Assembly (NCBI GenBank): GCA_010672965.1
Contig: JAAHFN010000032.1
Span: 1-64,000, forward strand
Length of the DNA: 64,000 nucleotides
Origin: Oscillatoria sp. SIO1A7
GTDB taxonomy: Bacteria; Cyanobacteriota; Cyanobacteriia; Cyanobacteriales; Laspinemataceae
Reading direction: 5' to 3'
The translations under genes were made by a program, and so were the position numbers. Below the pieces are notes generated by a model that did no database searches, was not told the origin of the DNA, and worked only from the letters and a program-made list of their open reading frames with translations. Position 1 is the stretch's first letter, and the number at the start of each line of letters is the position of its first letter. This document shows, one piece after another, positions 55,248 to 64,000 of this stretch.

Positions 55248-56615
55248 CTATCCGGCCTTAAGGCGATCGCAGAAATATTGACGATATAGCTCGCATCTGA
55301 GGCGGCTATCGTTGCCTTGGAGCTGCACCAATCCCATGCCCTGTAACTTGAACGCCATATCCGAGGCAATTTTTACTGCCCCGCTTGCCAGCAATACCTC
55401 CCTAAAGGCTGCCATTAATTCTGGATATTGTTGCAGATTGCCCAAATGTTCTCGCAGGTGGTCGCCAAACGGACCAGCTTCGGTCGGGGCAATTTGCAAC
55501 AGTTTTTCCAGGGTTGTTTTTTTGCGTTGAATATAACTCAGAGCTTTTTGGGTCAGACCCGGATGACCGCCGATCGCCACCATTAATTGCTCCAGTTCTG
55601 CCTTGCCGAGCCAATCCAGACTGTGACGTCGCGCCAAATCGTTGACTTGCTCTAAAGTAAATTCCGGTAAAGGAACTATAATACCTACGTTAGCCAAAGG
55701 GGAGGAGTTGATATCCAAGGCACCGTAAACTTCTGTGGAATGGGCGACGATTAAATGCAGTTTTTTCCAAATTGCCCCTCGGCGATCGCTCCGTTTGGCG
55801 ATATCGTACCAGGCTCGCAACAACCGACAGAAATCATTGGCAATAGCTGGATGCTCGAATACCACATCCACTTTGTCCAAAGCCAGAACTAGAGGGCTGC
55901 TAATTTCAGATAGCAGATATTCCTCAAAGTAAGCGGTGCTATTGCTATTGCAACCAAAAATATCGTCCCAATATTCTTCTAACTTATTGGGCAATCCCAG
56001 TTGTTTGCCAATACTGGCACAAAACCACTGGGAAAACTTGCGCAAATCCGTGAAAAAAGTAGAATCTGCCAGGTCGAAGCTCAAGGCTATAGTTTGATAG
56101 TCGGATTTTCTGGAGCGAGCCAGAATGCGATCGAGCAAAGAAGTTTTGCCCATTTGTTGCGGGGCTCTGATCCGCAAAAGCGCTCCCGGTTGCAAAACCG
56201 CCCCATAGCAGCGCTCTTCTATTGGCGGGCGCTCTACATAATAAGGAGAATCCAGGGCTACTGGCCCCTCTGTAAATTCTAGTTTTGACGTTTTTGCTGT
56301 CGGGGCTCGCAGGCGTTGTTGGCTGGCATATTGCCCAGAGCGCCATCTTCGCTGCAATGCCATCCTAAAATTCGTTTTGCTAACATCTTCCCCTAATGCC
56401 TCGGAAAGCAGTCTCCATAGCTTGGGTCCTACAGTTCTCTGTAGATAATTGGCCGCATAATCGCCGCTATCTGACATTTGTTGATAAGTCTGATTTTGCC
56501 AAGACCCCTGGAGAATAGTCATTTCTACATCAGTTAGGTGCCTTCCTTTGCTAGCTAAAACTGCCTCATCCGCGACCTGAAGTGCCTCTTCAAAATTTAT
56601 CGTTTTCTCCGCCAT
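55248..56615 (-). CDS. vMAP-type HTH and AAA-like ATPase protein
   Basis: 455 residues. The N-terminal segment (about 5-95: FEEALQVADEAVLASKGRHL then VEMTILQGSWQNQTYQQM) matches the HTH-like domain at the head of vWA-MoxR-associated proteins. An AAA-like NTPase follows (about 125-400) with the P-loop as RAPQQMGKTSLLDRIL and Walker B as PLVLALDKVDVVF. The end is a winged-helix-like region (MAFKLQGMGLVQLQ). In related proteins a C-terminal effector follows this module, but here nothing does. The ATPase resembles that of the AAA-WD40 gene. It may be a regulator or adaptor for an effector encoded elsewhere. Confidence 0.85.
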   Translation of the reverse strand: MAEKTINFEEALQVADEAVLASKGRHLTDVEMTILQGSWQNQTYQQMSDSGDYAANYLQRTVGPKLWRLLSEALGEDVSKTNFRMALQRRWRSGQYASQQRLRAPTAKTSKLEFTEGPVALDSPYYVERPPIEERCYGAVLQPGALLRIRAPQQMGKTSLLDRILARSRKSDYQTIALSFDLADSTFFTDLRKFSQWFCASIGKQLGLPNKLEEYWDDIFGCNSNSTAYFEEYLLSEISSPLVLALDKVDVVFEHPAIANDFCRLLRAWYDIAKRSDRRGAIWKKLHLIVAHSTEVYGALDINSSPLANVGIIVPLPEFTLEQVNDLARRHSLDWLGKAELEQLMVAIGGHPGLTQKALSYIQRKKTTLEKLLQIAPTEAGPFGDHLREHLGNLQQYPELMAAFREVLLASGAVKIASDMAFKLQGMGLVQLQGNDSRLRCELYRQYFCDRLKAG

Positions 56616-57564
56616 AGAGCGTACATTTTAAGACATTAAAGGGAGTACCAATGCAATCTATTCGCAATTTCTTAGGGGCATTCTCCTTACAATTCCCTCC
56701 CTGCTTCTGCTTGAGCTATGCTCTATTCATCAATGCCCCTCTGTTTTGCTCTAGTGGTCTGGCACGCTTAAAATTGTAGGTTGGGCCCGGGAACGAAACC
56801 CAACGTAACCACTGCTATAGTTGGGTTTCGTTCTCGGGCCCAACCTACAGTTAGAAACCATTTTAGCCTTGCCAATCCACTAGGGTGTCGATCTTGAAGG
56901 CTTTTTCACCACAAGGCGTGACAAGAGCGGGATCTTTAGCTCTAGAAACCCGAATCCAGAGTCCCTGTAAGACTTTCGAGCCCCCGACAGCGGGGGAGCA
57001 TTTCACTTTTGTAACGGGACAGCCCGGAGGGCGAGAGTTTGTGTAGCCGCGCCTTTAGGCGTAAGGCGGCTAGATACGAAATTGAAATGCTCCCGACAGC
57101 GGTCGGGAAATAGTATGATTCCCTACACCCCACACCCCACACCCCACACCCTAGTTTTGCTCTAGAAATAGCCATAAAAGGCCCTATAAAGCATAAAGAG
57201 CCAGTATATCCTCTATTGCGGATGTACTATCGGTTATTGTTCGGGACTTGCCTTCTTATTGCCTATTGTACCTTTACCCAGTCCAATCCTCATCCCCGGC
57301 GCAATCGCGCTTGTTTCAGGGCAGGGGCTGTAGGGGCGTAGGCTCCGCCTGCCTTTGGATGGGCATATGGCATTGGCCCTCCCGGGCAGGGGCATTCGCC
57401 CTTCCGATTCCCCTCCTGGGAGGGGTTAGGGGTGGGGAGCGCGTTGGGTCTCTTACAGATAACTTTTCAAAAACGAATAATCCCTGCCCTTAACAAGGGG
57501 CTTAACAAGGGGGGGTTTGGGGGATCCTCTGCAACTACTTTTGACCACACCCGTCTCCCGGTCT
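56616..57564. repeat. Intergenic block with R2 repeat and hairpins
   Basis: 56777-56855: hairpin gtaggttgggcccgggaacg / gttctcgggcccaacctac. 56994-57094: R2 copy. 57120-57155: CCCACAC array. 57330-57420: gcattggccct/gcattcgccct repeats. 57490-57540: aagggggggtttgggggatc. No gene. Confidence 0.7.
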
Positions 57565-59055
57565 ATGGTTTTTAGCTCTACCGTCTTTCTATTTTTATTT
57601 TTGCCCATCGTTCTGGTTCTTTATCTTTTAGTGCCGGGAACCCAGGGGCGCAACTTATTGCTGCTGGCGGCTAGTCTCTTTTTTTATGCCTGGGGCGAGA
57701 GCATTTTTGTGGGGGTAATGCTCCTGTCGATCGCCCTCAACTATGCTCTGGGGCTACTTCTCGAAATTCCCAGCAACAAACCGAGCGATCGCCGAGCTAT
57801 CTTAGTTATAGCGATCGCCTTAAACCTGGGCTTACTGGCATATTTCAAATATGGCAACTTTTTTGTAGCTAACTTTAATCGGCTTGTCATACATCTTGCT
57901 GGCTTGCCAATAGCTCCGGCTCCAATCGAGATAGCTCCCATTCACCTGCCCATTGGCATCTCATTTTTTACATTTCAGGCTTTATCCTATATAATCGACG
58001 TTTATAGACAAAAAATTGCCGCCGGGAAAAACCTTCTCAATGTCGCTCTTTACATTGCCTTTTTCCCTCAACTTATTGCTGGTCCTATCGTGCGCTATCG
58101 GGATATCGAGGCCGGGCTGCAAAAGCGAGCCATAACTGTAGAAAATTTTGCCAGCGGAGTGCGGCGGTTTATCCTGGGATTGGGCAAAAAAATGCTAATT
58201 GCCAATACTCTGGCCGAACCGGCGGACGCGATATTTGCCCTGCCCCCAGGAGAACTGACAGCGGGCTTAGCCTGGTTGGGCATCAGTTGCTATACATTGC
58301 AAATTTATTTTGACTTTTCTGGCTACTCGGACATGGCGATCGCCCTGGGGAAAATGTTCGGATTTCAGTTCCCAGAAAACTTCAACTATCCTTATATCTC
58401 TCGCTCCATTCGGGAATTTTGGCGTCGCTGGCATATTTCCTTATCCACCTGGTTTCGAGACTATCTTTATATCCCCTTGGGCGGCAATCGCTACTCTTCC
58501 TTGAGAACTTCTTTGAATCTTGGCACCGTTTTTGTCCTCTGCGGACTTTGGCACGGAGCGAGCTGGACTTTTATCATCTGGGGTTTATTTCACGGTTTTT
58601 TTATTGCGATCGAGCGTTTGCTACCGCCGACAGGATTGGCAGAGAAAAAATTCTGGCCTTTGCAACATTGCTATCTGCTGCTAGTAGTCATGGTGGGTTG
58701 GATTTTCTTTCGAGCCGAGACTCTCGCCGATGCGATCGCTTTTCTGCAAGCAGCAGTTGGTCTTGGCAGCGAATCTTTTGGCAGCGAATCTTTTGGCAGC
58801 GAATACCAAATGACTGCTTATTTTAATTCGGAAATCTTGGTGACAATGGTTGTAGGGGCGATCGCTTCTCTCCCGGTTCTGCCGATGTTGCGCAAATCCT
58901 ACCAGCAATGGACTGCCACCTGGCTAGGGCGATCGGTGCTAGGAGCGATCGCCATTTCTGGAATAGAGCTGAGCGCGCTAACTCTGATTTTTCTGGCTTG
59001 CGCCGCCAAGCTAGCCGCCGGAACCTATAATCCTTTTATTTACTTTCGATTTTAG
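57565..59055 (+). CDS. MBOAT family O-acyltransferase (AlgI-like)
   Basis: 496 residues with about ten membrane segments. MVFSSTVFLFLFLPIVLVLY, FYAWGE, PIGISFFTFQALSYIIDVYR, FFPQLIAGPIVRY, FSGYSDMAIALGKMFGFQFP and SLSTWFRDYLYIPLGGNR are the chain of motifs of AlgI-like enzymes. The catalytic His is in LCGLWHGASW. It moves an acyl group across the membrane toward a polysaccharide or other secreted molecule. The usual AlgJ/AlgX-like partner is not adjacent. The frame is open to 57517, but the ATG at 57565 gives the family start. A 15-bp repeat at 58768-58808 adds GSESFGSESFGSE to a loop. Confidence 0.9.
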   Translation: MVFSSTVFLFLFLPIVLVLYLLVPGTQGRNLLLLAASLFFYAWGESIFVGVMLLSIALNYALGLLLEIPSNKPSDRRAILVIAIALNLGLLAYFKYGNFFVANFNRLVIHLAGLPIAPAPIEIAPIHLPIGISFFTFQALSYIIDVYRQKIAAGKNLLNVALYIAFFPQLIAGPIVRYRDIEAGLQKRAITVENFASGVRRFILGLGKKMLIANTLAEPADAIFALPPGELTAGLAWLGISCYTLQIYFDFSGYSDMAIALGKMFGFQFPENFNYPYISRSIREFWRRWHISLSTWFRDYLYIPLGGNRYSSLRTSLNLGTVFVLCGLWHGASWTFIIWGLFHGFFIAIERLLPPTGLAEKKFWPLQHCYLLLVVMVGWIFFRAETLADAIAFLQAAVGLGSESFGSESFGSEYQMTAYFNSEILVTMVVGAIASLPVLPMLRKSYQQWTATWLGRSVLGAIAISGIELSALTLIFLACAAKLAAGTYNPFIYFRF

Positions 59056-59381
59056 GGACAGCTATGTAGGGTGTGGGGCGTGGGGTGTGGGGTGGAGAAG
59101 CACCAGTAACTGTAGGGAAGGGTTGAACGGAGTGTTGGCGTTAGCCCCGCCTGCCCTCTGGGGCATAGCCAACTCGTGCGAGTAACCCTTCCCTACAATT
59201 TTAAGCCAGACAATCCAGTAGGGTGTGGGGCGTGGGGTGTGGGGTGTAGGGTGGAGAAGCACCAGTTTTTCGAGGCAATCCCCCTGTGGTTGCCCATCCT
59301 GTCGTTGCGTAAGTCCTAATACTGTTAATGCGTAAGTCCTGACCATGTTATAGTAACCCTGTAAGTTACAAAGACAAGCAG
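59056..59381. repeat. Intergenic: GTGTGGG arrays around a hairpin
   Basis: 59068-59100 and 59218-59262: near-identical tagggtgtggggcgtggggt ... gtggagaagcaccagt text, a duplicated segment enclosing a hairpin (gtagggaagggttgaacgga / cgagtaacccttccctac). 59300-59340: two copies of gcgtaagtcct. Confidence 0.7.
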
Positions 59382-60086
59382 ATGATTAACGAGTACGTTG
59401 AGATAGTCGAATATTATGATAACTTATTAACAAGCGGTTATTTTGATTATGACGACCTTGCTAACACCTTATATAAGTTGCTTGGGGATAAAAGGAAAGT
59501 TCTAGATATTGGCGTTGGAACTGGATTGCTTACTGAAAAAATGCTTCCCTTAGCCGACTATGATATTGTTGGGGTCGATTTTTCTTCTGGAATGTTGGAC
59601 ATTGCTAAAGAAAGGTTGGCCAATTCTAATGTCAAATTGATTTGTCAAGATATTCTAGAATTTGAAACTGAGGAGAAATTTGAAGCAATCGTCTCCACTG
59701 GAGGAGCTATCACTATCGTCGAGGAAGACCAGCAATATAAACTTTATAGCCACATCACCGATCGAACAAAAAACGAACAGTTGCTAGTCCAACTATACAA
59801 TTTATTAGACGATAACGGGCTTTTCACGCTGAAAATTCAAGGTAGCCATACTAACTACAAAAAGGAAATCAAGGATGGTATCTTTTACGAGCAGAAACTC
59901 GAAAAAGGGAAACCCTTCGTTGATAAATGGTACATTTTCTCAACCGCTGATGGTCAGGTTTTAAAAGAACAATTTTGCCACTATTATTGTTGGGATGGAG
60001 AGGAGGCAAGCCAAGCATTTAGCGATGCCGGCTTTAAGGGAGAACCTCATGTCTTTGATGACGAATTTTTGGTCTTTTACAAATAA
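59382..60086 (+). CDS. Class I SAM-dependent methyltransferase
   Basis: 234 residues. The Rossmann motif I is VLDIGVGTGLLTEKML, then VGVDFSSGMLDIAKERL and LICQDILEFE, which together form the SAM pocket. The C-terminal half (YYCWDGEEASQAFSDAGF) would choose the substrate, which I cannot name. The gene is visibly more AT-rich than its neighbours and has no HIP1 site, unlike most genes here; recent acquisition is possible. It stands alone. Confidence 0.85.
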   Translation: MINEYVEIVEYYDNLLTSGYFDYDDLANTLYKLLGDKRKVLDIGVGTGLLTEKMLPLADYDIVGVDFSSGMLDIAKERLANSNVKLICQDILEFETEEKFEAIVSTGGAITIVEEDQQYKLYSHITDRTKNEQLLVQLYNLLDDNGLFTLKIQGSHTNYKKEIKDGIFYEQKLEKGKPFVDKWYIFSTADGQVLKEQFCHYYCWDGEEASQAFSDAGFKGEPHVFDDEFLVFYK

Positions 60087-60525
60087 TTGTTAAAAAGAAA
60101 CCCGGTTTTTTGGACAATACCTTCGCCAAAACGCAAAAACACCTTATTTTTAGGTTCCTCCCGGGAACGAAACACAATGCGAGGTCTAATACTATACTAA
60201 CGTCAGATCCCCCCAACCCCCCTTAAAAAGCTTTTTAAGGGGGGCTCCAAGAGAGATGGGGAAGAGTGGGAAGGGTGGGAGGGGTGGGAAGAACCAGAAG
60301 AAATTCTCCCCCCTCTCCCCCGTCTCCCCCGTCTCCCCAATTAATCGGCCCAATTAATCGGGGGGTTGGGGGGATCGTCCCCTGGGGCAAATAGGCGGTG
60401 ACCCCCGTAATGGGATGCTTAGCCCAGACAAATTCACATCAATTTGAGAACCGCTATATTGGGCGAAGCCGTTTCCCACACCCTACACCCCCTAAACCAC
60501 ACCCTAGCCCCTACACCCTAATTAA
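60087..60525. repeat. Intergenic: R7 and R3 fragments
   Basis: 60095-60135: R7 end (agaaacccggttttttggac, then accttcgcca). 60205-60375: ccccccaacccccc arms around a CTCCCC array. 60405-60458: R3 end (gggatgcttagcccag ... caatttgagaaccgctata). 60475-60525: ACACCCT array. Confidence 0.7.
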
Positions 60526-63393
60526 CTACAGCCAATTGCCTACTAAAACATAGGGCGTCCAATCAGAGGGAGACGCTCCATCGTCCAAAAGATTCTCTTG
60601 CGCAACCTTAAGAGCCTTGGCCTTGGGAACATTAGGATTGTCGCTCAACTCCTCGTAAAATTTGCCAATAAGGTCGGCGCTCGCAGCATCGTTGATTCTC
60701 CATAAAGATGCCAGAGTGCTGCGGGCACCCGATCGCTCCGCTACCCCAGCCAAGCCCAAAACAGCTTGCTGGTCTCCTTCTGCAGTCTCGCAAGCGCTCA
60801 AAACTAACAACTCTATATCGTCGAGACGGTCGGGAAGGCGTCTTTGAAGTAAATCTTGCAATCGGTTGACGTTGATTGGTTGGTCCCAGGCTTCAATAAA
60901 AGTTTCTTCTGGGTTAGAGCTAAACTGGCCGTGGGTTGCCAAGTGAACTATCGGGAAAGAAGACACCGTTAGTCGGTTTTCAACTGCCGTTGAAGTAAAA
61001 GTCTGGTCGCGCAGCTCTTCAGTGCCGGGGATATTCTTCTTAATCAGCTCCAGTTCTTCTGCTACCTTGGGCAGCTTAGTAATGCTTCTATCGGGCGGAC
61101 TCTCAACCAATCCCGCTGCTAGAGCAGTTGACCTCTGCAAACCCAAGGAAGATTCGGGTTTTATAAACTGCAACCCTTGAGTAATGGCGACGCTATATTG
61201 CTTTTGCAACAAATATTCTCGCCCGTCATAGAGAGCTACTACCGGCAAGTTTCGCAAAACACCATCCATCACAAATACTGCCGTTTCCGTTCCCCTTCTC
61301 TCCAAGTCCTTCTCTATTCGACCGACAAACCAATCATAAACCTGCTTGGATAATCTTTTTAGATACGGACTAGCATGGTCTTCTGTTTTAATTTCGGTTC
61401 GCAGCCTTTCTACGGTACTTTCCAACTCTTCCTTAGAAACATCGGTACTGAGATAGGTTAGATTTGTATCTCCTGGCAGCCTGAAGACCATCGCCAATCT
61501 ATCTTGCAAAATAATCGGATAGATAATTGCTGCTTGCTTGTCCTTCTCCCGAACTTCCTTTAGCTTCTCGCCTACGGTTTTTGTCGCCTCTTCTATGTTT
61601 GATAGCGATCCCGAAGTTAATTTGCACCGGAGGAAAATTTCCAGATCGCCCTTTTGAAGCAGCTCCATAACTCCCAGAGCAGTTTGCCTGTTTTTTTGTT
61701 TTTCTGTCTCGGTGGTTCCGCTGGTTAAAAGTAAATCGATTAAGCCGCGATAAGCGGGCTCTAATTTATTGCGAAAATATGATTGAGTATTCGGGTTGAC
61801 CCCTTTGAGACCGATACCAATAGTATCCAAGCTCGGGCGGATAGAGCGAACGATATTGTTAACTGCTAGGATGTACTGTTCGATCGCACCCTCTTTGTTG
61901 CCCTCAGCTTTCAGGATTCTGCCCAACTGCCACTGCCACTGATAGAGAATATCTGGAGCATCAGCCTCCTTCAAAGCGTCCTCAGTCCATTTAGTTGCCT
62001 CCGACCATTGCTCCTGGCGTTCGTAAAAATTGCCCAAATAGCCCCGAGCATAGGAAAGCGATCGCTTATCTTCCAACTCGTTGGCTTGCTCAACAGCCTT
62101 ATCCAACTCTGCCTTAGCACCGGGCATCCCCAGCTCTTCCAGATTTTCGGCAAAATTAAGCCTCGCATAGACTGCCCTGCGACTGGGAGACTCTCCAATC
62201 AGGCTATCTATTGTCTGCCCGTAACTCTGGAACTGTTCCTGGGCATAGGCTAGGTCTTGGACTGCTTGCTGCGAACCCTGGAAGTTCTGCACCTTTGCTA
62301 CTTCTATAAATTTCCCCTTTGCCCTTGCTACCAGCAAGTCTAGATAATTCAGCCTCGCTTGGAGCCCTATCCCGGCCGGGGCATTTTCCGCCGCTCTATT
62401 GTAGAACTCTTCGGCTTTACTAGAAAAACCTTCCGAGCCAATATTCTCAGGCGGATTCTTACATTCTTTTTCTGGCAGAGTCGCCAGAGCATCCTTCTTG
62501 TTCTTCTGGGAGGCGATTCTTTCTCCTAAAGCCCGCGCCGTATTCCCCAAACTGAGCAGAGTGCTACTGGTAGCTTGAGAAGATTGGGAAGCTTGCAAGC
62601 TGTCCTGCAAGGCGCACCAGGAACGTTCCAAATCGCCGACAGCCTGATAAGCATTGCCTAAATTGCGGAATACCGTAGCCTTCAGCTCGTTTGGTTGGTC
62701 TTCCAAATCGTCTGGGATTTCTGCCAACTTTTTCAAAGCTAAGCGGTAGCGGCCTAAAGCTTGCATCGCCTGAGCTTGGTTAATCTTGCTACCTATCTTC
62801 CCCTCTTCGTCCCCGAGTTGCTCATAGATTTTTGCAGAGTCGCGAAAAATCCTCAGAACATTATCCGTTTTTCCCAGGGCTAACAGCACTCGCCCTTTGG
62901 TAGAGAGCGCCCGAGCGAGAATCTTATATTTTTTAGTCCCGCCCGCCGCATCGGTCGTTGCCTCCAAGATATTCAGACTTGCATCGATCTGGTTCTCAGC
63001 CTTTTTCCACTCGCCGAGTTGCTGATAAGCCAAGGAAAGATAATTGCGGGTTAGGGCTTCGTCCAGGGCATCGCCGGGGAAATTCGCCAAAGCCCGTTCC
63101 CAGGAATCGGCGGCTTCGGCAAAGCGTCCTTGTTGGTACAAATAGCTAGCGTTGTTGGTGTTGCCTTGGGCTAGGAGTGGGGAAGGGTGGGGAAGGGTGG
63201 GAAGGACCAAAGGATATTCTCCCCCCATCTCTCCCCCCGTCTCTCCCCATCTCTCCAAGTGGGCTGTAGCGGGCTGCAAAAGATGCAAGCCCAGAGCCAG
63301 GGCAAAGCCGAAAAGCCCTAAGAGGAAATATTTCCACTTGGTTTTTAAAAGGGGTTTACCTTGATGGAGAAGTAAATACCGTTTTCTTGCCAC
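60526..63393 (-). CDS. TPR protein with C-terminal CHAT protease domain
   Basis: 955 residues. A hydrophobic N-terminal segment (KYFLLGLFGFALALGLHLL) suggests export or membrane attachment. About residues 85-500 are TPR-like repeats (NASYLYQQGRFAEAADSWER at the start). The CHAT domain (about 630-955) has His821 (LATHGQFSS) and Cys868 (LSACETAEGD), so the cysteine-protease dyad is intact. Residues 48-72 are encoded by GGGAAGG-type repeat text. Its start overlaps the end of the ShlB-like gene by 49 nt. TPR-CHAT genes near two-partner secretion transporters recur in filamentous cyanobacteria; whether the protease is secreted through it or acts on the cargo is unknown. Confidence 0.88.
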   Translation of the reverse strand: MARKRYLLLHQGKPLLKTKWKYFLLGLFGFALALGLHLLQPATAHLERWGETGGEMGGEYPLVLPTLPHPSPLLAQGNTNNASYLYQQGRFAEAADSWERALANFPGDALDEALTRNYLSLAYQQLGEWKKAENQIDASLNILEATTDAAGGTKKYKILARALSTKGRVLLALGKTDNVLRIFRDSAKIYEQLGDEEGKIGSKINQAQAMQALGRYRLALKKLAEIPDDLEDQPNELKATVFRNLGNAYQAVGDLERSWCALQDSLQASQSSQATSSTLLSLGNTARALGERIASQKNKKDALATLPEKECKNPPENIGSEGFSSKAEEFYNRAAENAPAGIGLQARLNYLDLLVARAKGKFIEVAKVQNFQGSQQAVQDLAYAQEQFQSYGQTIDSLIGESPSRRAVYARLNFAENLEELGMPGAKAELDKAVEQANELEDKRSLSYARGYLGNFYERQEQWSEATKWTEDALKEADAPDILYQWQWQLGRILKAEGNKEGAIEQYILAVNNIVRSIRPSLDTIGIGLKGVNPNTQSYFRNKLEPAYRGLIDLLLTSGTTETEKQKNRQTALGVMELLQKGDLEIFLRCKLTSGSLSNIEEATKTVGEKLKEVREKDKQAAIIYPIILQDRLAMVFRLPGDTNLTYLSTDVSKEELESTVERLRTEIKTEDHASPYLKRLSKQVYDWFVGRIEKDLERRGTETAVFVMDGVLRNLPVVALYDGREYLLQKQYSVAITQGLQFIKPESSLGLQRSTALAAGLVESPPDRSITKLPKVAEELELIKKNIPGTEELRDQTFTSTAVENRLTVSSFPIVHLATHGQFSSNPEETFIEAWDQPINVNRLQDLLQRRLPDRLDDIELLVLSACETAEGDQQAVLGLAGVAERSGARSTLASLWRINDAASADLIGKFYEELSDNPNVPKAKALKVAQENLLDDGASPSDWTPYVLVGNWL

Positions 63394-64000
63394 GTTCTGT
63401 CCCTCGAATCGATGTCAATTAATGGAATGCCAAAGTCTAAGCGGGCATCTATGATGTCGCTGAGTTGGTATCGCAAGCCCAAGCCCGCAGAGACTAAGGT
63501 GCTTTCGTCTGGGGCATCTCGATCGCCGCTATTCCAGCCGGTGCCCGCATCCAGAAAGGGGATAACTTGCACCAGAGAGTCGGTGCCGCTGAATATGGGA
63601 AGGGGCAGGCGGGCTTCTACGGAAGCAAAAGCGCCGTTATCCCTGAGGCGGGCATCTTGGCGATAGCCCCGAACGCTATCGAAGCCGCCAACCCCAAATT
63701 GCTCGAAGGGCACTAGGGAAGTGGTCGCTAGTTGCAGGTCCCCGCGCACCAATACCAGGCCACGGCGACCGAGACTGCGAGCCCATTGTCCCTGACCCCG
63801 CCATGCGAAAAAGCGGCTATCGGGTTCGTCGTTATTTATAGTGGCATCGAAAGCACCGAGCCCCAAGCTAAATTGCGATCGCAGGGCAAAGACTTGTTGG
63901 TCTTCTTGCTGAGTCCATTCTTGGAAAAAGCGCAGAGCAGAAATGCGAGTTTCTCCATTATTATTAGCACCGGCAGATAGAGGGAAGCGATCGCCCAGCA
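63345..64000 (-). CDS. ShlB/FhaC-type two-partner secretion transporter (partial, 5' end outside window)
   Basis: The C-terminal 217 residues are visible, and the frame stays open to the window edge. The beta-barrel signature FGVGGFDSVRGYRQDARLRD is the VRGY/F motif of Omp85-type TpsB transporters, followed by alternating strands (FASVEARLPLPIF, VSAGLGLRYQLS) and a terminal aromatic residue (SIKVNPF), as required for outer-membrane insertion. It carries exoproteins with a TPS domain across the outer membrane. The POTRA part is upstream of the window. It overlaps the CHAT gene start. Confidence 0.9.
   Translation of the reverse strand, partial: LGDRFPLSAGANNNGETRISALRFFQEWTQQEDQQVFALRSQFSLGLGAFDATINNDEPDSRFFAWRGQGQWARSLGRRGLVLVRGDLQLATTSLVPFEQFGVGGFDSVRGYRQDARLRDNGAFASVEARLPLPIFSGTDSLVQVIPFLDAGTGWNSGDRDAPDESTLVSAGLGLRYQLSDIIDARLDFGIPLIDIDSRDRTWQENGIYFSIKVNPF

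Noticed and set aside
54725-55255. GGTCAGC/GACCGCT arrays as a possible CRISPR or replication origin
   Set aside because: Units are 7-12 bp with no spacers of constant length, and no DnaA boxes or cas genes are seen.

Overview
The window comes from a cyanobacterium, most likely a filamentous one. HIP1 octamers (GCGATCGC) occur throughout. Several gene families are typical of cyanobacteria: Tab2/Atab2, DUF1822, DUF928, CHAT-CHASE2 and the vMAP HTH. Gaps between genes are filled with heptanucleotide arrays and hairpin-forming MITE-like repeats. No rRNA, tRNA or CRISPR array was recognised.

Layout. 1-2100: remnant of a PEP-CTERM (exosortase substrate) gene with a repeat end at its 5' side, then an intact paralogue. 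2138-5947: M1 aminopeptidase and a BadF/NagK-like kinase. 6196-7597: a DUF2887 nuclease-like gene and an orphan HicB-like gene. 7658-11394 (minus strand): a three-gene conflict-type cassette, Trypco1 -> trypsin-TIR -> membrane TIR protein. 11648-14730: vapBC between two copies of a ~115-bp direct repeat. The second copy is split by a complete IS4-like element (16-bp TIRs, 12-bp target duplication), and next to it lies a 179-bp MITE with the same ends. 14990-26141: housekeeping genes (hisC, hisB, histidine kinase, GT39, surE, pheS). 27067-35912: one co-directional cluster, sigma-like factor -> DUF1822 -> CHAT-CHASE2 -> CHAT-CHASE2 -> DUF928. 35913-38163: a 2.2-kb gene-free stretch with a strongly structured segment that may be an RNA. 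38164-50478: bioD, Ser/Thr kinase, yqeY, prs, mtnP, a small conserved protein, tab2, avtA and an Rpn/DUF4351 gene. 51166-56615: AAA-WD40 and vMAP-HTH/AAA signalling ATPases. 57565-60086: MBOAT acyltransferase and methyltransferase. 60526-64000: a TPR-CHAT protease overlapping a ShlB-type outer-membrane transporter gene that runs off the window.

Main points. (1) The Trypco1/trypsin/TIR cassette couples a protease to one soluble and one membrane-anchored TIR domain. (2) In the CHAT-CHASE2 pair, the second copy keeps its His/Cys dyad while the first has Arg and Ala there, suggesting a pseudo-protease/protease pair driven by its own sigma-like factor. (3) A region of ~450-560 nt shows nested long-range pairing and no coding character. 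(4) The IS and MITE pair is fully delimited by terminal repeats and target duplications and sits nested in other repeats, so the order of insertions can be read.

Limits: family calls come from motif reading only. No similarity search or RNA covariance search was run. Start codons are choices where alternatives exist, as stated in the entries.
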